A program made the translations under genes and the position numbers. This document shows, in pieces, positions 36,501-45,502 of a stretch of 64,000 bases of DNA. Origin of the DNA: 66-474 sp036759545 (lineage in GTDB: Bacteria; Pseudomonadota; Gammaproteobacteria; Xanthomonadales; Rhodanobacteraceae). Location: contig DAIOUL010000001.1 in NCBI GenBank assembly GCA_036759545.1, positions 1 through 64,000 on the forward strand. The letters are read 5' to 3'. The first letter of the stretch is position 1. Each line of letters starts with the position of its first letter. The notes beneath the pieces were generated by a model, which searched no databases, was not told the DNA's origin, and was given only the letters and a program-made list of their open reading frames with translations.

Positions 36501-38174
36501 TCAGCTCTTGCGTCCGAGCAGGTCCTTTGCGAGCCCTTTGGCTTGCGACCAGCGCATCGGCAGCGAGTCACCCACGCGAACCTCCACGAGGGTCACTCCC
36601 TGGTTGCCCAGCGCGTCGTGCAGTGTGTTGTCCGGCTCACTTTCGAAACGCACGTAACGGGCACCCAACGCTGCGGCCAGGGCTTTACAGTCGACAGCCC
36701 CGAGCTGCGTGCCGAATGCGTGACCGTGAGCCGCGCGTTGCTGATTGCGGATGGCGCCATAGGCGCCGTCGACGAACACGATCACCGTCAAGCTGAGGCC
36801 TTCGCGTACCGCAGTCAGCAGTTCCAGTCCCGACATGCCCAGTCCGCCGTCTCCGATCAGCGCGACCACCGGGCGATCCGGCGCGGCGAGCTTTGCACCG
36901 ATCGCCGCGCCGATTCCGAAACCCATCGACTGCAGATTGGTCGGAGTGATCAGGCCGCGCGCGGACCAGACCGGAAAATGGCGGCGTGCAAGGTCCTGGT
37001 GCTGCCCCGAATCGGTCACAAGGATAGAGTCGCGCGGCAATGCGCGTCGCAGTGCACCGAAAAAAGCCGCAGGAGCGCCGGCGGCAACGCCGTGGATGCG
37101 CGGTTCGATCACGCCTTCCAATTTCTCGGCGGTGGCGCGCCGCTTCCACTGCGCCATTTCGCCGGCTTCGAAGCCACGCGATGGATCCGCCTCTTCCAGG
37201 CGCACGCAAAGGTCCTGCAAGAACCTGCGCGCATCGGCGCGGATCACGAGACGCGCCGGGTAGTTCGCACCGAGCACTTCTTCCGATGCATCCACGTGGA
37301 TCAGTTTTTCTTGCGGGATGCGCAGCCGAAAACCGCGACTGCCGTTGTGGGAAAACTTGCATCCTACGGCCAGCACCTGATCGCAACTCTCGATCAAGGC
37401 ATTCAAGCTTTCCACGTTGTTGCCGCTGCATTCGAAACCCAGCGACAACGGATGGTCTTCCGCCAAAACACCGCGGCCGGAAGTTGTGGTGATCACCGCG
37501 GCGTGCAGCCTTTCGGCCAATCGAAGCGCGGATTCGGCCGCGCCATGGCAACCCTGGCCCAACAACAATACGCAGCGCCGCGCCCGGTTCAGGGCAAGCG
37601 CCGTCGTTGCGATCGCTTCTTCGTTCGACAGAGGCGAATGCATCTCCTTTTCCGGCCAACGGGATTCGATCGGAGAACCGCCATCAGGCCGCTGCGAGAT
37701 TTGCAGCAGCACCGGACCGGGTTCGCCTTCCAGCGAGAGCCGGTACGCGCGCACCAAGGCTTCGCCCAATTCGCCGATGTGCTCGACGGAAAAAACCGCC
37801 TTGTACAACGGCGCGGCCACGGACGTCTGATTGAAGGCCTGCAATTGAAAGTGACTGCCAGGAGCCGTCGCGGGTGCTCCCGTGATGTGGAGCAGCGCCG
37901 CCGAATCCAGCGCCGCTTCCGCGATGCCCGGCAGCGCCCACGCGAAACCGGGACCAGGAATGGTAAGCACCACTCCGGGCCGGCCGCTGGCGCGGTAATA
38001 GCCATTCGCCATCATCGCCGCGGACAACTCGCTGGTCGCGACGACGGAACGCAAACTGGAAGTGCGCAGCGCTTCGTACAGCGCGACGTTCTGCGTGCCG
38101 GGCAGTCCGAATACGCAATCGGCACCGACCTGCCGCAACGCGTCCACCAGCTTGTCGGCACCTCGAGTATTCAT
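36501..38174 (-). CDS. ThDP-dependent enzyme, acetolactate synthase-like
   Basis: 557 residues. The ATG at 38174 follows GAGG; a longer in-frame start at 38276 would overlap the upstream gene. It has the three-domain layout of the decarboxylase/acetolactate synthase superfamily: Pyr domain with the cofactor-activating Glu in ATSELSAAMMANGYYRASG, a central domain, and a PP domain with GDGGLGMSGLELLTAV. Where many members have NN the sequence reads FVDGAYG, an Asp variant also known from catabolic AlsS enzymes. It decarboxylates a 2-oxo acid and transfers or releases the product, or condenses two such acids. Its position between an A-T-TE synthetase and a sulfotransferase suggests it prepares or alters a small acid for that pathway, rather than making branched-chain amino acids (no ilvN or ilvC beside it). 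Confidence 0.8.
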   Translation of the reverse strand: MNTRGADKLVDALRQVGADCVFGLPGTQNVALYEALRTSSLRSVVATSELSAAMMANGYYRASGRPGVVLTIPGPGFAWALPGIAEAALDSAALLHITGAPATAPGSHFQLQAFNQTSVAAPLYKAVFSVEHIGELGEALVRAYRLSLEGEPGPVLLQISQRPDGGSPIESRWPEKEMHSPLSNEEAIATTALALNRARRCVLLLGQGCHGAAESALRLAERLHAAVITTTSGRGVLAEDHPLSLGFECSGNNVESLNALIESCDQVLAVGCKFSHNGSRGFRLRIPQEKLIHVDASEEVLGANYPARLVIRADARRFLQDLCVRLEEADPSRGFEAGEMAQWKRRATAEKLEGVIEPRIHGVAAGAPAAFFGALRRALPRDSILVTDSGQHQDLARRHFPVWSARGLITPTNLQSMGFGIGAAIGAKLAAPDRPVVALIGDGGLGMSGLELLTAVREGLSLTVIVFVDGAYGAIRNQQRAAHGHAFGTQLGAVDCKALAAALGARYVRFESEPDNTLHDALGNQGVTLVEVRVGDSLPMRWSQAKGLAKDLLGRKS

Positions 38175-38226
38175 TCGCCTCGTACCTGCGCTATTTGCCG
38201 CCGCAAGCCGGCCACATTCCTCGCCG

Positions 38227-41031
38227 TTACAGCAATTTTTCCAGCTCGCCAGCCAAAGCTCGCGCGAATACATCATCCCGCATGCTCAGGTAATGCGAAC
38301 GCAATGAAGGAGGGAAGCGCGCGGCGAGTTCCTGCGTGCGTCCGGCAGCGACGCCCAGCGCCAGCCGGTGCACCCGGAGCTGGGTCACATATGGCGCGAA
38401 CTGCGACGCCAGCAAACCACAATGCGGCCCCTCGGGATCGAACAATGTCAGCGTGCCGTCGAACGGCTGAAGCCGATATCGGTGCTGCGTGCGCACTTGC
38501 AACTGATACTGGATCGCGATCAGCTCGATGTTTTTGGGGTCGATCTCGGGAGCCGCGCTGCTCGCTTTGATCAACAGTGCCGGAAGATATTGCTTCGGCT
38601 GCAATGAATCCAGTTCGCGCTCCTCCAGCGCGAATGGAAGGCCGGAATTGAGTTCCAGCAACGCCGACAGCTCCAGAACATGTTGGCGGCTGGTTCTCAC
38701 CTCGGTTTCGAATTCCAGGAATTGCTCGCGCGTCAGCGCGAAGTCGTCCGCCACGTTCGAGAGGCCATTTTGGTTTGAACGTGGCGCGACCCGGTGCAAG
38801 AGACCGGCGAAATGAATGAGGCGTGCGAATGCCGGTCGCATGAATCTGGCCCGGAACGCCCAATGGCCGAAGCGGCGCTCGTCGGCGCAGTCCATCGCCA
38901 GAGGGTCGACCAGCGCCAGAAGCGCGATCTCCTCGCCCGCACAACGAAGTTGCCGCGCGATCTCGTATGCGAACGCACCGGCAGACGAATAAGCGAGCAG
39001 ATAGTAGGGGCCCTCCGGCTGTCGCTCGCGGATCGCGTTCAGATAGAGCCTCGTCCAATTCTGAAATCCGGTTGTCGGATCTCTCGCGCCCTGCAGAAAT
39101 GGATCCCGTACGCCAATCACTTCCCGTCCGGTTTTGAGCGCATGGATGGTTTTTTCGTATGCGCCCAGCGTTCCGCCTGCAGACGAAATGACGAACAACG
39201 GAGCAGCATGGGCATCCCGCGCAGACTTCAAGGTGACGAGTATGGAGCCCGCGGAGGCGAAGCCGGAAGCGTGGCCTTCGCGCGCACGATCAATGTGGGA
39301 TGCCAACGTGCGGATGGTGGGGAACCGGTACACGGCGTCGTCCGGGAGCTGATCGCGCTCGAGCCCGAACGCCTCGCGCAATCGTGCAATGACCGAAAAC
39401 GTCTTCAGCGAGCTTCCACCCACTTCGAAGAAATTGCTGTCGAGCTGAAACCGGTCATGCATCAGGACGGCCTTCCACACGCCGGCCACCCGTTGCTCGG
39501 TGTCCGTTCCGGCAACAACGGGAGGAACAGTTGCTGCCAGCGGTGCATCGGTCTCCAGCAGTTTCAATCTGTCGACCTTCCCGCTCAAGGTGAGGGGGAA
39601 CGTCGCCAGCCCGATCACGTGAGCAGGCATCATGTAATCGGGTAACTGTTCCCTGAGCGCCCGCAATACTTCAGCAGCAGGAATGTCCGCAGGAGATACG
39701 AAGGCGACCAACGCGGCGCTGCCGTCAGGTTGCTCCTTTGCGATTACCGCGCACTGTCTGACCATCGAAAGCGCCGAAATCGTTTTTTCGACTTCCTGGA
39801 GATCCACCCGAAAGCCCCTGATCTTGACGGTGTGATCGATACGGCCGATAAATTCCAGCGAGCCGTCCCCTGTTCGGCGCACTTGGTCGTTCGTGCGATA
39901 GAGCCGCTGGCCGTCGAGCATGATGAACGCGCGCTCGGTGAGCGCGGGGTTCCCGAAGTACTCGGAGAAGAGCGCAGGTCCGCCGATGTGGAGCATGCCT
40001 GCCGCGCCCACGGCGGCGGGCTGGAGATTGTCATCCAGGACGTACGCCCGCACTTCCGGAGAGATCGGTTTTCCGAGCGGCAGTTCACCGCCCCTTCGAG
40101 CCGATTCCCGGAGATCGCACACCAAAACCGAACTGGCTTCGGTGCTGCCGTAGATCGAATAGATGTTTGTCGCACCCGGAAATGCCGCGAGTGTTCGCGC
40201 TGCGAGCTCGGGGTGCAGATATTCGCCCATCAGCACCAGCACGCGAACATCCGGCGCGGCAAAGCCGGGCATGTCCAGCGATGCCTGCAATACCGACGGA
40301 ACGATCAGCAGCCGCGAGATGCCGCGCCGCTCGATCGTGTCCCAGAATGTTTCCAGCTTCTTCGTTTCCCGGTCGGAGATGATGCAGACGGGAACCCCGC
40401 GAAGCAGCGGCTCGAAAAGTTCGTAGACGGCGTGGGTCGTCGTCATGTGGGCCTTCTGGCAGCACACTTCACCGGCGGCGTATGGATGCATGTCCCAAGT
40501 CCACTGCAGCCGGTGAAAGAAAGAGCGGTGGCTTCGCACGATCATCTTCGGCGCCCCGGTGGAACCGGACGAGCAAAGAACGAATGCTGGCCGGGCCGGG
40601 TTGCCATCCTGGAGGACTTGGGTCGCCTCCCGTGCGAGTTCATCGGAGGCGTGCAGGATGCGATGGTGCAGGCCCGGATCGAGAGGGGATTTGCAGTCGT
40701 CGATCACCGCATCGAGGCCGGTAAACGACAGGATCCTGCGCAGGCGGCCGATCGGATAGGAGGGTGGCAAGGGCACGGCTGCCCCGTTCGCTTTCAGCAC
40801 CCCCAGAACGCTTGCGACATAGTGGCGCGAGCGCTCCATGTGGATTCCCACGAAAGCGCCCTCCGGAACATTGCGGGTACGGATCGCTGCGGCCAACCGG
40901 TTCGACGCGGAATCGAGCTCCGCGAAGTTCATCGTGCCGTCGTCATCCAGCAGTGCGATTGCCTCGGGCGTGCGCGCCGCCTGCTCCTCGAAAAGCCGGT
41001 CGAGACGAAAAACAGGCACTGGCGAGTTCAC
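38227..41031 (-). CDS. Stand-alone NRPS-like A-T-TE synthetase
   Basis: A 934-residue protein: adenylation domain about 8-490 (CSSGSTGAPKM near 153; IYGSTEAS near 293; YRTNDQ near 378, replacing the usual TGD; SGKVDRLKL near 483), carrier domain (VGGSS, Ser541) and thioesterase-like domain about 605-930. In the pocket, the position equal to GrsA Asp235 is Thr199 (motif TTHAVYELF). The usual anchor for an alpha-amino group is thus missing, and a non-amino acid is predicted. The thioesterase elbow reads AYSSAG (Ser682) instead of GxSxG. The gene has no condensation domain and heads a minus-strand operon with the ThDP enzyme and a sulfotransferase. A-T-TE enzymes such as the furanone/quinone synthetases dimerise aryl-2-oxo acids, a possible parallel; delivering an acid to the NRPS module with the dead A domain is another. 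Confidence 0.88.
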   Translation of the reverse strand: MNSPVPVFRLDRLFEEQAARTPEAIALLDDDGTMNFAELDSASNRLAAAIRTRNVPEGAFVGIHMERSRHYVASVLGVLKANGAAVPLPPSYPIGRLRRILSFTGLDAVIDDCKSPLDPGLHHRILHASDELAREATQVLQDGNPARPAFVLCSSGSTGAPKMIVRSHRSFFHRLQWTWDMHPYAAGEVCCQKAHMTTTHAVYELFEPLLRGVPVCIISDRETKKLETFWDTIERRGISRLLIVPSVLQASLDMPGFAAPDVRVLVLMGEYLHPELAARTLAAFPGATNIYSIYGSTEASSVLVCDLRESARRGGELPLGKPISPEVRAYVLDDNLQPAAVGAAGMLHIGGPALFSEYFGNPALTERAFIMLDGQRLYRTNDQVRRTGDGSLEFIGRIDHTVKIRGFRVDLQEVEKTISALSMVRQCAVIAKEQPDGSAALVAFVSPADIPAAEVLRALREQLPDYMMPAHVIGLATFPLTLSGKVDRLKLLETDAPLAATVPPVVAGTDTEQRVAGVWKAVLMHDRFQLDSNFFEVGGSSLKTFSVIARLREAFGLERDQLPDDAVYRFPTIRTLASHIDRAREGHASGFASAGSILVTLKSARDAHAAPLFVISSAGGTLGAYEKTIHALKTGREVIGVRDPFLQGARDPTTGFQNWTRLYLNAIRERQPEGPYYLLAYSSAGAFAYEIARQLRCAGEEIALLALVDPLAMDCADERRFGHWAFRARFMRPAFARLIHFAGLLHRVAPRSNQNGLSNVADDFALTREQFLEFETEVRTSRQHVLELSALLELNSGLPFALEERELDSLQPKQYLPALLIKASSAAPEIDPKNIELIAIQYQLQVRTQHRYRLQPFDGTLTLFDPEGPHCGLLASQFAPYVTQLRVHRLALGVAAGRTQELAARFPPSLRSHYLSMRDDVFARALAGELEKLL

Positions 41032-41162
41032 GATGCCTCGGTTCCATGCGGGCGCGGCGACTGCTCCGGCACGAAAAAATTCTCCGTGCCGTGTGGACGC
41101 GCGGATGCCGCGCTTGCAGTAGAGTAAGCCGCTGTTTGCGCACTGGGGGTCTGCGGGTCGGC

Positions 41163-42446
41163 ATGGCGAATCATGGGGAAAACCGATGGGCCAGGAGCGC
41201 TGATCCTATCCCAGTGCAGCACGCGCACATGGTGCAGCCGGTCGAGCACAGGGGATTGCGGGCGGCGGGGCTTGAGCGGAAAGCCTTGCCGGCGATCGTG
41301 GTCGGGAGTGGTCATACCGGGCTGGGCATGCTGCGCGCGCTGCATCTCGCGGGAATCGAAACCTGGGTTGCGTGTCCGGCGAACGATCTGGCCGCGCATT
41401 CGCGTTGGTATCGCCCCGTGCCCGGCGTTCGCTGGGATGGCAGCCTCGGTCCGCAAACGCCCGCGCTGCTGGAAGCATTGCCCGACGCCGTGCTCATTCC
41501 GGGGGCCGACGATGCGGCGTTGTGGATTTCTGATTTGCCCTCTTCACCGCTCGGGCGCCGCTTTCCGGTAAGCACCAGTTCTCGCGGAACGCTGGAAATC
41601 CTGCAGAACAAGTCCCGATTCGCCGATTTCCTGCGCGGTACCGCGATACCGCACCCACGCAGTTTTCCGTTGCGCGCTGCCGCAGATATCGCTGCCATCC
41701 CCTTCGAAGAAATCGACCGCGTTTTCGTCAAGCCTGCCAACTCGCAGGAATTCACCCGCCACACCGGTGTGAAGGGGTTGGCTGCGAATGGCCGTGCGGA
41801 CGTCGAGCGCATCTGGGACCAGCTCCAGCGGCGGGGTCTGGAAGCGATGGTGCAGGAATACATCCCCGGGCCGGCCAGCGAGCACTACTTCATCGACGGC
41901 TTCCGCGATCGAAACGGCATGCTGACGGGATTATTCGCGCGCCGGCGGCTGCGGATCCATCCACCCGATTTCGGCAACAGTTCATACTGCGAAAGCATCG
42001 CCCTGGATGAAGTCGATCCGGCGCTGCAGAATCTTGCCGGCTTGCTGGACATGCTCGGCTATCGCGGCATTTTCAGCGCGGAGTTCAAGCGCGACGCGCG
42101 CGACGGCGAGTTTCGAATACTGGAAATCAACACGCGCGGCTGGTGGTACGTGGAATTTGCTGCGCGTTGTGGCGTGAATGTGTGCCGGATGGCCTACGAC
42201 GATGCGCAGGGAAAGTCCGTCAGGCCGGCATCGCGCAAGTACCGCATCGGGGCCGGTTGCGTCAACCTCGCGGGCGACATCAAAACGGTATTCAGGTCAC
42301 CCGCTGGACGCGGATCGTGGTGGACGGTTGTCCGGCAATGGGTGCGAACGCGATTCCTGGTCTTTCGTTCCGATGACCCTGGGCCGGCGTGGTTCACCGT
42401 GAAGAGGATGCTGCGCCGCCGCTGGCGAAGAGCTAGTGCGAACTGA
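41163..42446 (+). CDS. ATP-grasp ligase-like protein
   Basis: About 427 residues from ATG 41163; ATG 41229, just before AIVVGSGHTGLGMLRAL, is also possible. The frame stays open further upstream, but that would overlap the divergent A-T-TE gene. N-terminal Rossmann-like lobe, then ATP-grasp elements: KSRFADFL, VFVKPANSQEF, MVQEYIPGPASEHYF, and the metal/ATP site EFKRDARDGEFRILEINTRGWW (E...E-x-N). The family ligates a carboxylate to an amine through an acyl phosphate, as in D-Ala-D-Ala or peptide ligases, and many members act on amino acids or cell-surface glycans. It diverges from the A-T-TE gene (131-base spacer) and slightly precedes the second sulfotransferase. It could add a residue to the NRPS product or amidate uronic acids; substrate unknown. 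Confidence 0.8.
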   Translation: MANHGENRWARSADPIPVQHAHMVQPVEHRGLRAAGLERKALPAIVVGSGHTGLGMLRALHLAGIETWVACPANDLAAHSRWYRPVPGVRWDGSLGPQTPALLEALPDAVLIPGADDAALWISDLPSSPLGRRFPVSTSSRGTLEILQNKSRFADFLRGTAIPHPRSFPLRAAADIAAIPFEEIDRVFVKPANSQEFTRHTGVKGLAANGRADVERIWDQLQRRGLEAMVQEYIPGPASEHYFIDGFRDRNGMLTGLFARRRLRIHPPDFGNSSYCESIALDEVDPALQNLAGLLDMLGYRGIFSAEFKRDARDGEFRILEINTRGWWYVEFAARCGVNVCRMAYDDAQGKSVRPASRKYRIGAGCVNLAGDIKTVFRSPAGRGSWWTVVRQWVRTRFLVFRSDDPGPAWFTVKRMLRRRWRRASAN

Positions 42447-42456
42447 GGGGCAGGTC

Positions 42457-43473
42457 ATGGATGACAGCGAAATCCGGCTATTGCGCGGCGCAGCGGAAAC
42501 CGCCCACAATGGCGCCTCCAGGGCGCGCAGCGAAAAGCCGCCTCTGTCGCACGCCGATGGGCGCGAAGGGCAACGTGGTTCGCCGATGCAGCGCGTCAAG
42601 ATCGACAGACCCATTTTCGTCGTCGGCGTCGGCCGCAGCGGCTCGAGTATTTTTCATCAGATGTTCGCCGAACATCCGGACTTGGTCTGGTTGTCCACCT
42701 TGTGCGATCTGCTCCCGTTCAATCTCGGGCCGCACCGCACACTGATGCGGATGATCGACTGGCCCTTGCTCGGTTCCCTGCTGAAGCGCCGCTACGAACC
42801 CGCGGAATGTTACGTGTTCTGGAATCACCACTGCCTGGGATTTCGCCAGCCATTTCGCGATTTGCTGGCGTCGGATGTGAGCGAACTGAACCGGCGGCAG
42901 GTGCATCGGGTGATGGGTGCATTGCCGGTCGGACGCAGGCAACGGTTGCTCTACAAGATCACCGGCTGGCCGCGGATCGGATTTCTGCATGAGCTGTTTC
43001 CGGACGCACGCTTCATCCACGTCTACCGCGATGGGCGCGCCGTGGCGAATTCGCTGCTGGCGGTAGATTTCTGGCAAGGCTGGCATGGTCCGCCGCAATG
43101 GCGCTGGGGCGCGTTGTCTCCCGAGCACCAGGCCGAATGGGAGCGACACGGCAAATCTTTCGTCGCCTTGGCGGGAATTCAGTGGAAGTTGTTGATGGAC
43201 GCCACCGCCGAAGCGGCAGCGCGCATCCCTCCCGGGCAGTTCATGGCTATCCGCTACGAGGAATTCGTTACCGACCCTTTGTCCAATTTCAAGCAGGTCG
43301 TGGAATTTTGCGGGCTGGACTGGTCCCGCAAATTCGAGAAAGCGATCGCTTCGTATACGCTGGAAACCGCCAATGGCAAATGGCGCGAGGATCTCACCCC
43401 GCCTCAGCAGGCAATCCTGCAATCGGTGCTTGCTGAAAGCTTGGTGAAATACGGCTACTCACCGGACGCTTGA
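42457..43473 (+). CDS. Sulfotransferase family protein (second type)
   Basis: 338 residues from ATG 42457, 10 bases after the ATP-grasp stop and with GAGGGG just upstream. An in-frame GTG at 42436 would overlap the previous gene. The 5'-PSB loop is FVVGVGRSGSSIFHQMF (starting at about residue 55), preceded by a non-conserved tail. The 3'-PSB region is FIHVYRDGRAVANSLL. It ends with the Sulfotransfer_3-type helix LVKYGY. It differs in family from the sulfotransferase at 35496-36422, so two separate sulfation events are plausible. The ATP-grasp gene and this gene appear to form one transcription unit. Confidence 0.84.
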   Translation: MDDSEIRLLRGAAETAHNGASRARSEKPPLSHADGREGQRGSPMQRVKIDRPIFVVGVGRSGSSIFHQMFAEHPDLVWLSTLCDLLPFNLGPHRTLMRMIDWPLLGSLLKRRYEPAECYVFWNHHCLGFRQPFRDLLASDVSELNRRQVHRVMGALPVGRRQRLLYKITGWPRIGFLHELFPDARFIHVYRDGRAVANSLLAVDFWQGWHGPPQWRWGALSPEHQAEWERHGKSFVALAGIQWKLLMDATAEAAARIPPGQFMAIRYEEFVTDPLSNFKQVVEFCGLDWSRKFEKAIASYTLETANGKWREDLTPPQQAILQSVLAESLVKYGYSPDA

Positions 43474-43800
43474 CTGGAAGATCCTCCTTCGCCCGGATTC
43501 GACACCGTTCCCTTGCGGCTCGCATCGCATGCTCTTTTGCGCCTTAAACCATGTATACGGTCAAGTGCAGCGGCATTCTTGCGCTCTTCGCGTGCCAGGC
43601 GCGTACGGGATAAGTTTGCCGGCGACTGCCGCTACGTAATCGGGGACCAAAGTGGACGCGAACGAGCAGAACTAGAAGGCCGTGGTCATCGGCTGTTGCG
43701 TATCAATCGATTTTGTTCAGGTGATCAGTGGATGTTGCACCTCAGTGCCTCGGTAAATCGCGGTTAAGTCCAACCTTGGCACACATCAAGGGGCGATAGC
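43474..43800. other. 327-base intergenic region with lower GC than neighbours
   Basis: Lies between the second sulfotransferase and the FkbM methyltransferase. It probably holds the promoter for the following gene string. An 84-codon frame (43513-43767) shows no recognisable motif and no good ribosome-binding site, so I do not call it. GGGGCGATAGC immediately precedes the FkbM start. Confidence 0.45.
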
Positions 43801-44466
43801 ATGAAGCAGCTGCTCAAGAAGGTCGCATCGCGCCTACCTCATAGGGCTCAACAGGAGTTGAAGAGAAGATATTTCGCGAGGCAGATCAAGTACGGAAATT
43901 TCAGAACGGCCGAGCCTGAATATGACATGTTGTCATCGCTAGTAGGGAAAGGGGATTGGGTGATCGATATCGGTGCGAATATCGGACACTATGCTTTGCG
44001 CTTATCCGAGCTCGTCGCAACCGATGGGAGAGTAATTGCTTTCGAACCCGTGCCGGAAACTTTTGAGTTATTGGCTGCCAATGCAAGCCTCAGCATGTTT
44101 TCCAATCTGACGTTGATAAATGCCGCGGTATCGAACGCGGTCCGCATGAGTGGAATGATGATTCCGAAATTCCGGGACACCGGCCTGGGAGACTGCTACG
44201 AGGCGGAATTGACGTCAGCAGATTCCGCATTGCAAGTGTTTTGCCTGACGTTAGACTTGCTAAACCTTCCACACCAAATTCGATTGGTGAAGATCGACGT
44301 AGAGGGCCACGAACTTTCGGCGCTGCAGGGCATGGTCGAACTTCTCCGTCGCGATCATCCGTTGCTGATCGTCGAGGACAATGACCCTCGTGTATCCGCT
44401 TTTCTGATGGATTTCGGCTATCGGCATGAGAAAGTCGCCGGCTCAAGCAATTTGGTATTCCGATGA
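43801..44466 (+). CDS. FkbM-family SAM-dependent methyltransferase
   Basis: 221 residues. SAM-binding motif I is VIDIGANIGHYALRLSEL (from about residue 54), followed by the acidic FEPVPETFELL, and LVKIDVEGHELSALQGM is the FkbM hallmark. It O-methylates a sugar or hydroxy group. The gene is visibly lower in GC than all neighbours and uses codons rare elsewhere in the window (AGA, TTA, ATA), which suggests recent acquisition. It overlaps galE by an ATGA, so translation is coupled and a sugar-nucleotide or glycan acceptor is likely. Confidence 0.87.
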   Translation: MKQLLKKVASRLPHRAQQELKRRYFARQIKYGNFRTAEPEYDMLSSLVGKGDWVIDIGANIGHYALRLSELVATDGRVIAFEPVPETFELLAANASLSMFSNLTLINAAVSNAVRMSGMMIPKFRDTGLGDCYEAELTSADSALQVFCLTLDLLNLPHQIRLVKIDVEGHELSALQGMVELLRRDHPLLIVEDNDPRVSAFLMDFGYRHEKVAGSSNLVFR

Positions 44467-45461
44467 CAAAAACAGAAACCATCCTGGTCACCGGAGGCGC
44501 GGGTTACATCGGAAGCCACGTGGTGCTGCAACTCGTCGAGGCCGGCGAACGGGTGGTGGTGCTGGACGATCTCAGCGCGGGCTTCCGGGAAGCGGTGATC
44601 GGTGCGGAACTGATCGTGGGCAATGTCGGCGATCCGCAACTGGTCGCGCGTGTACTGCGCGAAAACGACGTCGACACGGTGATGCATTTCGCCGCGCGCA
44701 CGATCGTGCCCGAATCGGTGGCAGATCCGCTGCGCTATTACGGCAACAACACCTGCGCCACGCGCAATCTGCTGGCCTGCTGCAAGGACGCGGGGGTCGC
44801 GCACTTCGTGTTCTCGTCCACGGCCGCGGTTTACGGCATCCCGGCGGGCGGCGTTGCGGATGAAGACACGCCGACCGTGCCGATCAACCCGTACGGCACA
44901 TCCAAATTGATGAGCGAGTGGATGTTGCGGGATCTGGCCGCTGCGGGCGGGCCGCGTTATGCGGCACTGCGCTATTTCAACGTGGCCGGCTGCGATCCGC
45001 AGGGCCGCATCGGCCAGTCGACGAAAAACGCGACGTTGCTGGTCAAGGCCGCATGCGAAGCCGCGCTCGGCAAACGGCCGGCCCTGGCGATTTTCGGTAC
45101 GGATTACGACACGCCGGATGGAACCGGCGTTCGCGACTACATCCACGTGGACGACCTGGCGCGCGCGCATCTCGACGCGCTTGCGTATCTGCGCGGCGGT
45201 GGCGAGTCGGTCACGCTCAATTGCGGGTACGGCCATGGCTACTCGGTGCGCGAAGTGCTGGCCGCCGTCGGCCGGGCCAACGGCGTGCCGGTGCCTTATG
45301 TGGAGCGGCCGCGGCGGGCAGGCGACCCGCCGTCGCTGATCGCGAAGTCGCGCCGTATCCGCGAAGTGCTGGGATGGCGGCCGCGCCACGATGATCTGGA
45401 CTTCATCGCGCGGACGGCATTGGAGTGGGAACGGAAGTTGCGGGCCGAAAGCTGTGCCTAA
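44463..45461 (+). CDS. galE: UDP-glucose 4-epimerase
   Basis: 332 residues, the normal length. It has the extended SDR fold with NAD-binding GGAGYIGSHVVLQL at the N-terminus, the active-site serine region FSSTAAVYG, and the YxxxK pair in NPYGTSK. LRYFNVAGCDPQGRIGQ, DYDTPDGTGVRDYIHVDDL and NCGYGHGYSV are GalE signatures. It interconverts UDP-glucose and UDP-galactose (or the N-acetyl forms) in the cytoplasm, providing a donor for the glycosyltransferases nearby. The start overlaps the FkbM gene stop by an ATGA. Confidence 0.95.
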   Translation: MTKTETILVTGGAGYIGSHVVLQLVEAGERVVVLDDLSAGFREAVIGAELIVGNVGDPQLVARVLRENDVDTVMHFAARTIVPESVADPLRYYGNNTCATRNLLACCKDAGVAHFVFSSTAAVYGIPAGGVADEDTPTVPINPYGTSKLMSEWMLRDLAAAGGPRYAALRYFNVAGCDPQGRIGQSTKNATLLVKAACEAALGKRPALAIFGTDYDTPDGTGVRDYIHVDDLARAHLDALAYLRGGGESVTLNCGYGHGYSVREVLAAVGRANGVPVPYVERPRRAGDPPSLIAKSRRIREVLGWRPRHDDLDFIARTALEWERKLRAESCA

Positions 45462-45502
45462 TCGTCAGTCTTTCTGCGCGCTGGAGGAGGTACTCGTTCC
45501 AC

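Noticed and set aside
43513..43767. An 84-codon frame in the gap before the FkbM gene.
   Set aside because: No motif, no good ribosome-binding site, and composition typical of intergenic sequence. It may be a gene remnant, but nothing supports that.
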